From Pseudazoarcus pumilus (GTDB lineage Bacteria; Pseudomonadota; Gammaproteobacteria; Burkholderiales; Rhodocyclaceae), in NCBI RefSeq assembly GCF_002872475.1, contig NZ_CP025682.1:310001-374000 (forward strand): a stretch of DNA of 64,000 bases. Reading direction: 5' to 3'. This document shows positions 1-8,800 of the stretch, in pieces. Every line of letters starts with the position of its first letter. Position 1 is the stretch's first letter. The notes below the pieces were generated by a model, which saw only the letters and a program-made list of their open reading frames with translations, had not been told where the DNA came from and did no database searches. Made by a program: the position numbers and the translations under genes.

Positions 1-257
1 TGCGCGTGCTGGGCCGCTGGATGCGCATGCTGACGATTCCCAACCAGTCCTCGGTGGCAAAGGCCTTCGCCGAGTTCGACGAGGCCGGGCGCATGAAACC
101 GTCGGCCTACTATGACCGCGTCGTCGACGTGATGGAGGAGCTGTTCAAGTTCACGCTGCTCACGCGCGATGTGGCGCCCTACCTCGTAGATCGCTACAGC
201 GAGCGCAAGGAAAGCGCGGCGGAACTGTCACGCCGCGTGAACCAGCGTTCGATCTGA
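1..257 (+). CDS. arsH: ArsH-type NADPH-dependent FMN reductase, C-terminal part
   Basis: This is the last 84 or so codons of a gene that begins before the window; the frame is open from base 3. The residues [19 protein letters not shown], followed by [24 protein letters not shown] (split here for reading: [11 protein letters not shown], then [13 protein letters not shown]) and RYSERKE, are characteristic of the C-terminus of ArsH. ArsH flavoproteins use NADPH and FMN and oxidise trivalent organoarsenicals in ars operons. The rest of any ars operon would lie to the left and cannot be seen. The next gene is convergent, 42 bases away. The family call is firm; the flavin-binding N-terminus is outside the window. 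Confidence 0.9.
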   Translation, partial: RVLGRWMRMLTIPNQSSVAKAFAEFDEAGRMKPSAYYDRVVDVMEELFKFTLLTRDVAPYLVDRYSERKESAAELSRRVNQRSI

Positions 258-299
258 AGCCGCGCGCCTTGCCGGCTCGACCTGCGCGGGTCGTTTCGT

Positions 300-2576
300 T
301 CAAAGCGCCAGCGTCAGGCTGAGTCCGATCGTGCGCGGCCGGCCGGCCAGTGCGCCGTAGTCGCCGCTGCCGTTCAGCGCGAACACGGCCGTGACGTGCT
401 TCTCGTCGGTGAGGTTGTGGGCCCACAGGGAGAGATCCCAGTGACGTTGTCGCAGGCCGATGCGGGCATCGATCAGGCCGCGGGCGGCGACGTGGCTGCC
501 GTGGCCGCGCTCGGTCGTTCCGTGGAAGCCGCTGCGCCAGCGCCAGGCAATGTCGCCGTACACTTCGCCTCCGTTGGCCAGCGGTCGGTGGTGGCTCAGG
601 CCGGCGAAGGCGGTCCAGCGTGGTGCGTTGGCCATCTGTTTGCCGCTGAAGTCGCAGTACAGGACGCCGCTGCCGGGCGGACACGGAGCGTTGCGAAAGT
701 CGGTGTAGCGCGCGTCGTTGTAGCCCGCACCGAGCGCGAGGCGCGTGCGCTCGCCAAGTGCCATGTCCGATTCGATTTCCACCCCCTGCGAGCGCACCGC
801 GTCGACGTTGGTGATGTTGTTCATGGTCGGGATCAGTGGCGACGAATCGGGGTTGTAGGTGAGCGCCTGGTAGTCGCGGATTTCGGTGCGGTACAGCGTC
901 AGCCGAAGGTACCCGTCTCGCGGCAGGTCGAGGCCGGCCGAGGCCTCGAGGCCGAGGCTGCGTTCGGCGTCGAAGGTCGGCGATACCGCGCCGGTGACGG
1001 TTTCCGCGTTGACGCCGCCGGGTTTGTAACCGCTCGACGCGCTCACTTCGAGCTCTACGCCGGCGCGCGGCTCGAAGTGCAGGCGCAGACTGGCGTCGAG
1101 GCTGTCGTCGCGGCTGCGGTGCTGTGTCCTTGTGTCGTGGCCAAGCAGTGCACCGCGCAACTGTCCGGCCAGTTCGGAGAAACCCGGCAGTGCGGGCAGG
1201 GGTTGCAGGCCGCTCACCTCGCAGCGGGTCTCGGCGCGCGTGCGGTCACGGCTGTAGCGCACGATGCCGGTGAGCCCCAGATCGTGGCGTGGAGCCCAGT
1301 CCAGTTGCCCGAACAGCGATTGTGTGGTGGCCGACTGGCTGCCCGGCGTGCGCACCGTCGCGCCGTCGAGTACGGCTGCCAGCAGTGCGTCGTCGAGCGG
1401 CGGCAGATCCAGCCCGGCCGTGAACCAGCGTGCCGCATCGGGGCCGTAGCCGAGCAGGCCTTCGCGGCGGTGCGAGCGCTGCAGGTGATAGGCGCCGATG
1501 CGGTAGTCGAGCGTCGGCGCGAGGCGGCCATCGAAGCGTATTTCCTGGCTCCACTGTCGATGATCCATGTGCGATCCGCCACGCGGTGCGATTGCCAGGT
1601 CGATGCCGTCCAGATCCGAGCGCGAATCGAAGCGCCACTGGCGCCAGCCGGTGGTCGCGACCAGGCGAGTGTCGTCGCGCAACAGGATTTCGAACTGCGC
1701 GGTGGCGGCCTCGTGGTCCATGCGCCGGCGGTTGCTGCCGTCCTGCGCGACCTCGCGCGACAGCGGGTCGGCCGGCAGCAGCGTATGCCCGAGGGCTGCG
1801 GCGCGCGCACGGCTGGCCGCACTGTAGCGGGCCACCGAGTACGCGCAACAATCGTCGTCGAGGCGTTCGCGTTCGACGATCAGGCGAGCGCGCAACGTCG
1901 CCGACGGCGTCCACAGCAGTTGTCCGCGCAGGCCGTCGTGTTGTCCGCCGTTGACGTCCTCACCGCTGAATACGTTGCGTACGACGCCCGACCGGCGCTG
2001 CGTGTAGGCGGAAAACCGGCCCGCCAGGGTTTCCGGGACGAGCGTGCCACCGACCACCGTCTCGTATGCCTCGTGGCCGTGGGTGCCGCGTTCGAGACGC
2101 ACGCTGGCCTCGTCCTCCCACTGCGGTGCGCGTGTGCGGATGTGGATGCCGCCCGCGCTGGTGGCCGGCCCGGGTCCGCCGAGTGCCGGCGTGCGGACGA
2201 TGTCGACCGATTCGATGTCGAGCAGGCGCAGCGGGAACATGCCCTGGCGCGCGAGATGAACTCCGTCGAGGGTCGTGCCGACACTGCCACTCATGCCGTC
2301 GTTGAACGAGGTGGTGCCCAGTCCGCGAACGAAGATCCCGGTGTTGCGGTTCTCGGGCCGGGTGGCCTGGATTGATACCGCGCGCTTGCCCAGTGCGTCG
2401 GTGGCAGATGCCGGAACGGCATCGACGTCTGCGCCGTCGATGCGCGTCGTCGACAGCGTCGCCGGATCGAGCGTGTCGGCGGGCTGAACGAGCACGGCGG
2501 GCAGCTCGGCCTCGGTTGCGCCCACCGGCGTCGTGACGAGGAGTGCGGCAAGGAGCGGGATAGGTCGCGGGTGCAT
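300..2576 (-). CDS. TonB-dependent outer-membrane receptor
   Basis: This 758-residue protein begins with a signal peptide (MHPRPIPLLAALLVTTPVGA). A plug domain follows (about residues 45-170) with the typical RGLGTTSFNDGMSG and DIESVDIVRTPALGGPG stretches, then a long beta-barrel ending in GRPRTIGLSLTLAL. The overall pattern is that of siderophore or vitamin receptors; the substrate cannot be told. The start chosen is the ATG at 2576, because it gives a clean signal peptide; the same frame stays open far upstream but only as a shadow of the kinase gene. It lies 14 bases downstream of the histidine kinase on the same strand, so the two are probably co-transcribed. A kinase leading a TonB receptor suggests regulated uptake. 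The last residue is Leu rather than the usual Phe. Confidence 0.9.
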   Translation of the reverse strand: MHPRPIPLLAALLVTTPVGATEAELPAVLVQPADTLDPATLSTTRIDGADVDAVPASATDALGKRAVSIQATRPENRNTGIFVRGLGTTSFNDGMSGSVGTTLDGVHLARQGMFPLRLLDIESVDIVRTPALGGPGPATSAGGIHIRTRAPQWEDEASVRLERGTHGHEAYETVVGGTLVPETLAGRFSAYTQRRSGVVRNVFSGEDVNGGQHDGLRGQLLWTPSATLRARLIVERERLDDDCCAYSVARYSAASRARAAALGHTLLPADPLSREVAQDGSNRRRMDHEAATAQFEILLRDDTRLVATTGWRQWRFDSRSDLDGIDLAIAPRGGSHMDHRQWSQEIRFDGRLAPTLDYRIGAYHLQRSHRREGLLGYGPDAARWFTAGLDLPPLDDALLAAVLDGATVRTPGSQSATTQSLFGQLDWAPRHDLGLTGIVRYSRDRTRAETRCEVSGLQPLPALPGFSELAGQLRGALLGHDTRTQHRSRDDSLDASLRLHFEPRAGVELEVSASSGYKPGGVNAETVTGAVSPTFDAERSLGLEASAGLDLPRDGYLRLTLYRTEIRDYQALTYNPDSSPLIPTMNNITNVDAVRSQGVEIESDMALGERTRLALGAGYNDARYTDFRNAPCPPGSGVLYCDFSGKQMANAPRWTAFAGLSHHRPLANGGEVYGDIAWRWRSGFHGTTERGHGSHVAARGLIDARIGLRQRHWDLSLWAHNLTDEKHVTAVFALNGSGDYGALAGRPRTIGLSLTLAL

Positions 2577-2590
2577 GGGCGTGTTCCGGG

Positions 2591-4657
2591 TCAGGTTGCG
2601 TCGGGGCGCAAGGCGTCGTCTGCCGGCGCGACGGGGAGCCGCAGGCGCGCGGTGGTGCCGACTTCGTCCGTCGGTGCAAGCAGTTCGATGTCGCCACCGT
2701 GGCGGCGCGCGATCTCGCGACACAGGTACAGGCCGAGCCCCGCACCCTGACGCTCGAGTCCGCCGTGCGCGCGATAGTACTTTTCGAAGACGCGTTCCCT
2801 GTCGTCGGCCGGAATGCCGTGGCCCTGGTCCACTACGTCGAGCACCACCCCGTCGCCCGCGTGGCGCAGGATGACGTCGACCGGCGTGTCCTTGGGCGAG
2901 TACTTGAGCGCGTTGTCGACGAGGTTCGACACCACGATGCCGATCAGGTCGGGGTCGACGAAGACCTCGACCGGATCGTCCGGCAATGTGGTTCGCACGC
3001 GTCCGTCCGCGACGTCGCCATAGTGCTGCTGCAATGCCGCGCGCAGGTCGTGACGACGCATGTGCATGCGCGAGGGCGAGGCGATGCGGTCCTCGGCGAG
3101 CAGGTTCTCGATGAAGCCGACCAGTCGACCGACGCTGCGCCGAATGCGCTCGATGCGCCGCGGACGCTGTGAGTCGGCCTGTTCGTCGGCGAGTCCCTGG
3201 GCGGCGGTGTCGATGACGGCCAGCGGTGTGCGCAATTCGTGCGACAGCATCGCGACGAACTGGCGCTGGCCGTGCAGGGCGCGGCGCTCGGCTTCCAGTG
3301 CCTCGTGCAGACGCTCCTGTGCCGCCGTGCGTTCGGAGATTTCGCGATGAAGCTGTGCGTTGACCAAGTCGAGCGCCCGCGTACGCTCGACGACGCGGGC
3401 TTCGAGCATGCGTTCGGAGGTCTGCGCGGCGCGCAGCGCGGACTGCTGCGCACGCTGACGGGCGCGATCGGCACGCTCGGCGCGACGCGCCAGCGCGAAG
3501 TTGAGCAGCACCACATGCACCAGTGCGCCGATGTTCGGCAGATGGTCGGCCAGCGGCACATCGGCAAGACCGAAGCGGCGCGCGGTGATCGACAGCAGCC
3601 CCGCGATCAGCGGGAGGAAGGCGATCGCGTACAGGCGCACGCTGCGGTGGTGGAGCAGCGCGTGCAGGCTCGTCAGACCGAATACCAGAATGCTGGCAAG
3701 TCCCAGGTAACGGATCAGTCGCGCTGCGTCGAAGCCCGGATCGATGCCCAGAACGGAGATACACACGAAGATCGCAAGCAGGGCGATCATCATCCGCCCT
3801 GCGCGGTACAGCATGGGGTAGTAGAGCCGCGTACGGAAGGCGTCGAGCACGAAGCGGATCATCAAGGCCGCGCAGATGGCGTAGGCCGTCATCCAGGTCC
3901 TGTCGTAGTACGCTGCGAAGGCCGGTACGAACTGCTCGAGATAACCGCCGATGACGAGCCCGAAGAGCGCGACCGAAAGTATCGCCAGTGCATAGCGCAG
4001 GTGCAGCGGATCGCGCAGCCGGTGCCAGAAGATCAGGTTGATTGTCGCGACCAGCAGCATCATGCCCAGATAGAGGCCGTAGCCGGCGTACTCGATCGCG
4101 ACAAAGTGCGAGATTCTGCCCTGTTCGAGTAGCAGCAGATCGACCGCGACCGGACGTGGCCCGTCGATCTTCATGTAGTACGCGCTTGGCGTCTCGACGT
4201 CGGGCTGGAGCGCGAAGGCTGCTCCGCGATAGGCAACGTCGCTGTCATCGCGCTGGCGGTCGCGGTCTTTGATGCGGGCGCGGAACGCGGCGCCGTCGGG
4301 TTCGAACAGCGTGATCTGGCGGATATAGGCAGGCAGCACGATCAATGCCCATTCCGGGGCAGCCGAGGCTTCGCGTTGCAGGCACAGGCGCAGCCATACC
4401 GGGGCGCCACCGCCCGCGACGATCCCTCCACGCGGTGGCGGCGAGAACGCTGTTTCCGGCAATCGCGCGATATCCTGCACGTCGGCATCCGGCGGAGCCT
4501 TTGCAAGCCGCACCGATCGCCCGAAGTCTTTGACGCCGAAGTGGGCCGAGTCATCAAGGATGGTCGGTGCGCAAGCGTGACCGGCCGCCGCGATGGGCGC
4601 CCACAGCGCGATACAACAGCAGACAACAGCGGCGACGAGGCAGCGCGGACCGGTCAT
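2591..4657 (-). CDS. Membrane sensor histidine kinase with 7TMR-DISM sensor
   Basis: This is a 688-residue kinase. A signal peptide and an extracytoplasmic domain (about residues 30-180, 7TMR-DISM extracellular type, with VWLRLCLQ) are followed by about seven membrane helices (roughly 190-390), a coiled coil, and a HisKA domain with MLSHELRTPLAV, where H473 is the phosphorylated histidine. The HATPase domain shows the N box DNALKYSP, the G1 box DQGHGIP and the G2 box GAGLGLYL. 7TMR-DISM sensors are thought to bind carbohydrate-like ligands outside the cytoplasm; the ligand here is unknown. It is divergent from the response regulator at 4882, its likely partner, and upstream of the TonB receptor on its own strand. 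Confidence 0.92.
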   Translation of the reverse strand: MTGPRCLVAAVVCCCIALWAPIAAAGHACAPTILDDSAHFGVKDFGRSVRLAKAPPDADVQDIARLPETAFSPPPRGGIVAGGGAPVWLRLCLQREASAAPEWALIVLPAYIRQITLFEPDGAAFRARIKDRDRQRDDSDVAYRGAAFALQPDVETPSAYYMKIDGPRPVAVDLLLLEQGRISHFVAIEYAGYGLYLGMMLLVATINLIFWHRLRDPLHLRYALAILSVALFGLVIGGYLEQFVPAFAAYYDRTWMTAYAICAALMIRFVLDAFRTRLYYPMLYRAGRMMIALLAIFVCISVLGIDPGFDAARLIRYLGLASILVFGLTSLHALLHHRSVRLYAIAFLPLIAGLLSITARRFGLADVPLADHLPNIGALVHVVLLNFALARRAERADRARQRAQQSALRAAQTSERMLEARVVERTRALDLVNAQLHREISERTAAQERLHEALEAERRALHGQRQFVAMLSHELRTPLAVIDTAAQGLADEQADSQRPRRIERIRRSVGRLVGFIENLLAEDRIASPSRMHMRRHDLRAALQQHYGDVADGRVRTTLPDDPVEVFVDPDLIGIVVSNLVDNALKYSPKDTPVDVILRHAGDGVVLDVVDQGHGIPADDRERVFEKYYRAHGGLERQGAGLGLYLCREIARRHGGDIELLAPTDEVGTTARLRLPVAPADDALRPDAT

Positions 4658-4881
4658 GATCCGTCCGGAACCGTTGAGGTGCTCACCCTGATTCGGGAAG
4701 GCAATGAGTGTCGGGGTGTGCAGGCTGCCTCGGCGAGGTGTCGGCTCATCAATGTCGTCCGGGTGCGCTGTGGCGTGTCACGAAGCCCGTTATGCTAACG
4801 TCCGGATCGCTCGGGCGCCGTTTCATGGCGGCAGACCCGGTTCCGGTGATCGCAGCGGGGCAAGCGAGGGGAGAAGGTAGA
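4658..4881. promoter_or_regulatory. Divergent kinase/regulator promoter region
   Basis: These 224 bases separate the two divergent starts. The octamer TCACGAAG at 4778-4785 is the exact reverse complement of CTTCGTGA, which is one unit of the tandem direct repeats upstream of the large surface protein (5672-5700). A shared half-site fits control of both promoters by the same response regulator, but one octamer can occur by chance. In-frame ATG codons at 4792 and 4825 exist upstream of the preferred regulator start. Confidence 0.35.
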
Positions 4882-5565
4882 TTGATCGGCACGGGCATTA
4901 GCGTTTGCATTGTCGAGGATGACGATGACCTGCGCGAGGAGCTGGAACTTGCGTTGTCGAGCCAGGGTTTTTTGGTACGGGCGTTCCCGGAATCGCGTGA
5001 CCTGTATGCCGACCTGTTGCGCGAACCGGCCCAGTTGCTGCTGCTCGATCTTGGCCTGCCGGGCGAGGACGGTCATTCCGTTCTGCGACGCCTGAAGGAC
5101 GCGATGCGCATCGGCGTCGTGATCTGCTCGGCGCGCACCGAGGTCGATGAGCGTGTGCGCAGCATGATGACCGGCGCAGATGCCTTTCTCGTGAAGCCGG
5201 TCGACCTCCGCGAACTGGTCGCCACCCTGATCAGCGTGCATCGACGGGTTTCCGGCCATGCCTCGAGCAGCCGCGAACGGCAATGGGTGATCGATGACAA
5301 TGGCTGGACGCTGCATGCGCCTGATGGCAGCCTCATTCCGCTGACGCCGTCCGAACGTACCGTGATGCAGTCCATGTTCGTGAGCCCCGGCGTTGCCGTG
5401 ATGCGTGACGACCTCGTCGCTGCGCTCGGTCACAGTTCCGATTATTACCTCGATCACCGCCTCGACATGCTGATCAGCCGTCTGCGACGCAAGGTGCGTG
5501 ATCTGTGCGGCGAACGTCTGCCCCTGCGTGCCGTGCGCGGCATCGGTTTCGTCTTCCGCCCCTGA
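4882..5565 (+). CDS. OmpR/PhoB-family response regulator
   Basis: This is a 227-residue two-component response regulator. The receiver domain has the acidic pocket IVEDDDDLREEL, the phosphoacceptor D56 in LLLLDLGLPGEDG, a Ser in ICSAR and the Lys in FLVKPVDL. The C-terminal winged helix (about 130-227) contains LTPSERTVMQSM and ends in AVRGIGFVFRP. The start is the TTG at 4882, chosen because a strong ribosome site (GGAGAAGG) lies five bases upstream and the length then fits the family; ATG codons at 4792 and 4825 would add a tail without homology. It should be phosphorylated by the divergent 7TMR kinase and perhaps also by the CHASE2 kinase at 12239, which has no regulator beside it. Confidence 0.9.
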   Translation: MIGTGISVCIVEDDDDLREELELALSSQGFLVRAFPESRDLYADLLREPAQLLLLDLGLPGEDGHSVLRRLKDAMRIGVVICSARTEVDERVRSMMTGADAFLVKPVDLRELVATLISVHRRVSGHASSSRERQWVIDDNGWTLHAPDGSLIPLTPSERTVMQSMFVSPGVAVMRDDLVAALGHSSDYYLDHRLDMLISRLRRKVRDLCGERLPLRAVRGIGFVFRP

Positions 5566-5882
5566 CCCTCTTTTCCCCAGGATCTGCTGCGGGCGCGCAA
5601 TGTTGCCATATCCCCCACAACCCCCCGGAGTTATCGACACCCTCGCGTGACCGGATTCACGACGGTGTGAGTTTCGCGATGGTTTCGTGAAACTTCGTGA
5701 GGGCGTTCGCCCGTTGTCCTCCCTAGAGTCCGCCACACCCGGTCACGGTGTCGCGGCGGTTTCCTCCTCTCTGCCACGCGCCCCGGGTTCTGACCGCGAG
5801 TGTTGATCGGCTTTGTCAGTCTGCCGAACCGGCACAGATTTCGCGGAAAGTTTCAGTGATCTGGGGAGCGGGTGAGAGAGCA
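5566..5882 (+). promoter_or_regulatory. Upstream region of the large surface protein with tandem direct repeats
   Basis: This 317-base gap holds no gene. At 5672-5700 it contains three consecutive units, TTTCGCGA (5672), TTTCGTGA (5683) and CTTCGTGA (5693), spaced 11 and 10 bases apart, one helical turn each. Related GTGA-ending units lie at 5644-5650 and 5665-5670. Direct repeats with this period are the usual operator layout of OmpR-family regulators, and such a regulator is encoded just upstream. A small perfect hairpin GGGCG-TT-CGCCC follows at 5701-5712. TAGAGT at 5724-5729 is a possible -10 element without a good -35, as expected for an activated promoter. The site and its regulator are inferred. 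Confidence 0.5.
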
Positions 5883-8800
5883 ATGATCGGAATCGAACTC
5901 CTTCAGGGGGCGGCGCGGCGTGAGTCGGGTCGTGGTGTGAATGCGAGATCTGCGGCGCGCCGGCTGCTCGCCGTGCTGCGTGGGCTGATCTTCGTTCCTG
6001 GGCTGGTACTCGCCGCCGGAACGGCGATGGCCCAGAACGTCGATCTGGTGCTCAATCACGATCTGACCAGCGCCGCGACCATCAACGCCAGTGACACTGC
6101 CGCGTTCACGGTGACGGTCGACAACTCCGATCCTACCCACACCGGCGACGCCAATAACGTCGTCGTCACCTACCAGATCAGCGCCACAGATACCTTGCTT
6201 AGCGCGTCACCCTCGCAGGGTTCCTGCTCGCTGCCGCCCGATGCGTCGAACACCTTCACTTGCAATTTCGGAACGATCCCGCATACCACCAACGCCACGC
6301 TCGATGTGGTCGTGCGTGCCACCGGTACGGGCGTAGGGAGTTTTCCTTACACCATGACCACGAATGCGGCGGTGGCGACCTCAAGTACGGACACGGAAGC
6401 CACGAACAATGACGAGGAGCGTACCGTTACCGTGCAAGAGGGTACGGACGTCGGGATCGTGCTCAACAGTTCGCCTGGGGCGATCGCTTCCGGTGGTATC
6501 TGGACGCACGAGATGGTCGTCACCAACCACGGGCCTATCGGTGCGACGAACATCGTTGCTCATCTCGATCTGCCGGCTGGCGCGATTCTCGTTGGTAGTC
6601 TGCCGGCGGGATGTTCTGCTGGCGCCCCTGGTGTGGTGTGCCAGATTGCCTCGCTTGCGCTGAGCGGGGTGCAAAACATCGGCCCGATCACGACCCAGAT
6701 CGCCGCGACGTCAGGCAGCAACCTGAGCGCCACTGCGCTCGTGGATAGCCTCGATCAATACGACGGCAACACCACCAATCAGTCGTCCACGCGTCAGGTC
6801 GATGTGAACCCCGGAAGCGACTTGGCCGTCACGCTTGGCCAATCTGGCGGCCCGTTTCTTGAGAACGAACCCTTTGCGCTGACCGCAAATCCCAGCTACA
6901 CCGGCGAAGTGCCGGACGTGCCCGAGTTGAGCATTTCCGTGGATCCCGGTCTGCAGATCCAGAACCCGGCTGTGTTCAACCAGAATGGCTGGACTTGCAG
7001 TGTGAGCGGGCAGTTGGTGAGCTGCTCTGGACTCGATACGAGCGGCATGACGGCCGGTGCCAATCAGCCCCTTGGTGTGGTCACCGTGAATGTCGTGGGC
7101 GACACGGCCGGCACGTACTCGGCCAATGAGGCCACGGTCTCCGCCGACTACACCAACAAGCCGGATCCCAACCTGGACAACAACATCGACGGTACCGCGC
7201 CTGCCATCGTGGCCGCCGAGCTCAACCTCGGCATCGTCAAGTCGGCTCCGCAGCGTGATCTGCGCACGATCGGCGCAGCGTATCCGTTCGACTACAGCGT
7301 CACGGTGCGTAATAATGGAAACGTCGGTTTCTGGGGCGACCTGACCTGGACGGACACGGTGCCCGAGGGCCTGACGATCACGAATATCGCCGCCCCCGGC
7401 GGGTGGACGTGCACGACGGTTCCGCCGAACGTCGTGGGCGCAGATACCTTCACCTGCTCGCGCACCTATGCGGAAGGTGCCCCGTTTGCGGTGAATGCGA
7501 CGCAAGCGTTCACGATCACCGCGTTCGCCAACGGAGACATTGTCGGCGATCTGGTGAATGGGGCCTGCCTGACGACGATCGACCATGATCTCGGCTTTCT
7601 CGAGAACGAAGTGGCGACTCCGTGCAGCAATGCCACGATCAACGCCCAGACCCCTGGCAGCAGTGCCGATCTCCTAGTCGAGAAGACCGCGAGCGCCGCG
7701 ACGGTGAATGCCGGTGAGACGCTGACCTATACGCTGCGCATCGTCAATGACGGGCCAGCCACGTCAACCAGCGTCACGCTGACCGATGTACTCAGCAACC
7801 TCTTCACGAACTCGGGCGGCAACAGCTTTCAGGGCGTCACGGTCAATAACGGCACAGCCTCCGGAGGGTCGTGCGGATCAAGTGGCAACGTCGGAAATCC
7901 GTCCAGCCGTACCCTGAGCTGCACCTTCACGTCCATCCCGGTGTGCTCGGGCGGCGATTGCCCCACCGTGACTGTCACGATCCTGCCGCACGGCAACAGC
8001 GCCGACGGCACTGCGCTCACCCGCGGGAACACTGCCTCCGCCTATTCGTCGGTGGTGGCCGATCCTGATTACAGCAACAACACGGACAATGTGGACGTCT
8101 CGATCGACGCACTTACCGATCTGGCGCTGAGCAAGACGGTGACGACCTGGAGCGGCGAGCTCGGCACGCCCTTGAACTACCGCATCCAGGTCACCAACGA
8201 AGGAGCCTCCGGTGCGAGCAGCCTCACCATGACCGATGTGCTTCCGCATGATCTGACCTATCTGTCGGTCAATCCGGGTGGCGGAGCCAGCTGCGCCACG
8301 CAGCCAACCGCGAACAGCACGACCGAGGCCAGCAACGACCAAATCATCTGCACACGCTCGACGCTTGCCCGTGGTGCGACCTGGACGATCGATGTAGCAA
8401 CGCGTCCGAACCACGGCATCGCCCCGGGCAGCACGCTGGTCAACAACGCAGTGGTCACGACCGACACCCCGGAAACCACTAGCGACAACAATGCGGATAC
8501 CGCCGACGCAGAGGTTGGCGAGGCGTCCGTCGATCTGGCCGTGATCAAGAGCGATACGCCTGATCCGGTGTTCGTGGCCGATACCGTCACCTATACCGTG
8601 CAGATCATCAACAACGGCCCGTCGGTCGCAAGCGCGGCGACGATCTATGATTTCCTGCCGTCGGAGGGTTTCCGCTTCGTGGAGGATTCGATCACCTACT
8701 ACGACGTCTCGGGCGGTGTCTTCACCGAGATCGACCCTGGTGATCTGGCCGGCCTCGGGATCGCATGCTCCAAGGAACCCGACGACGAAGCGTTCGGCAC

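Noticed and set aside
396-2375. Long plus-strand open frame opposite the TonB receptor
   Set aside because: It is antisense to a gene with clear family motifs and arises from the GC-rich third positions; the translation has no recognisable domain. The same reasoning removes many other long antisense frames across the window.
2590-2591. The TonB receptor as a FecA-type signal-transducing receptor linked to the FecR gene at 10600
   Set aside because: The receptor shows no N-terminal secretin/TonB short domain before the plug, no ECF sigma gene is present, and the FecR protein is a LysM type with its own kinase partner.
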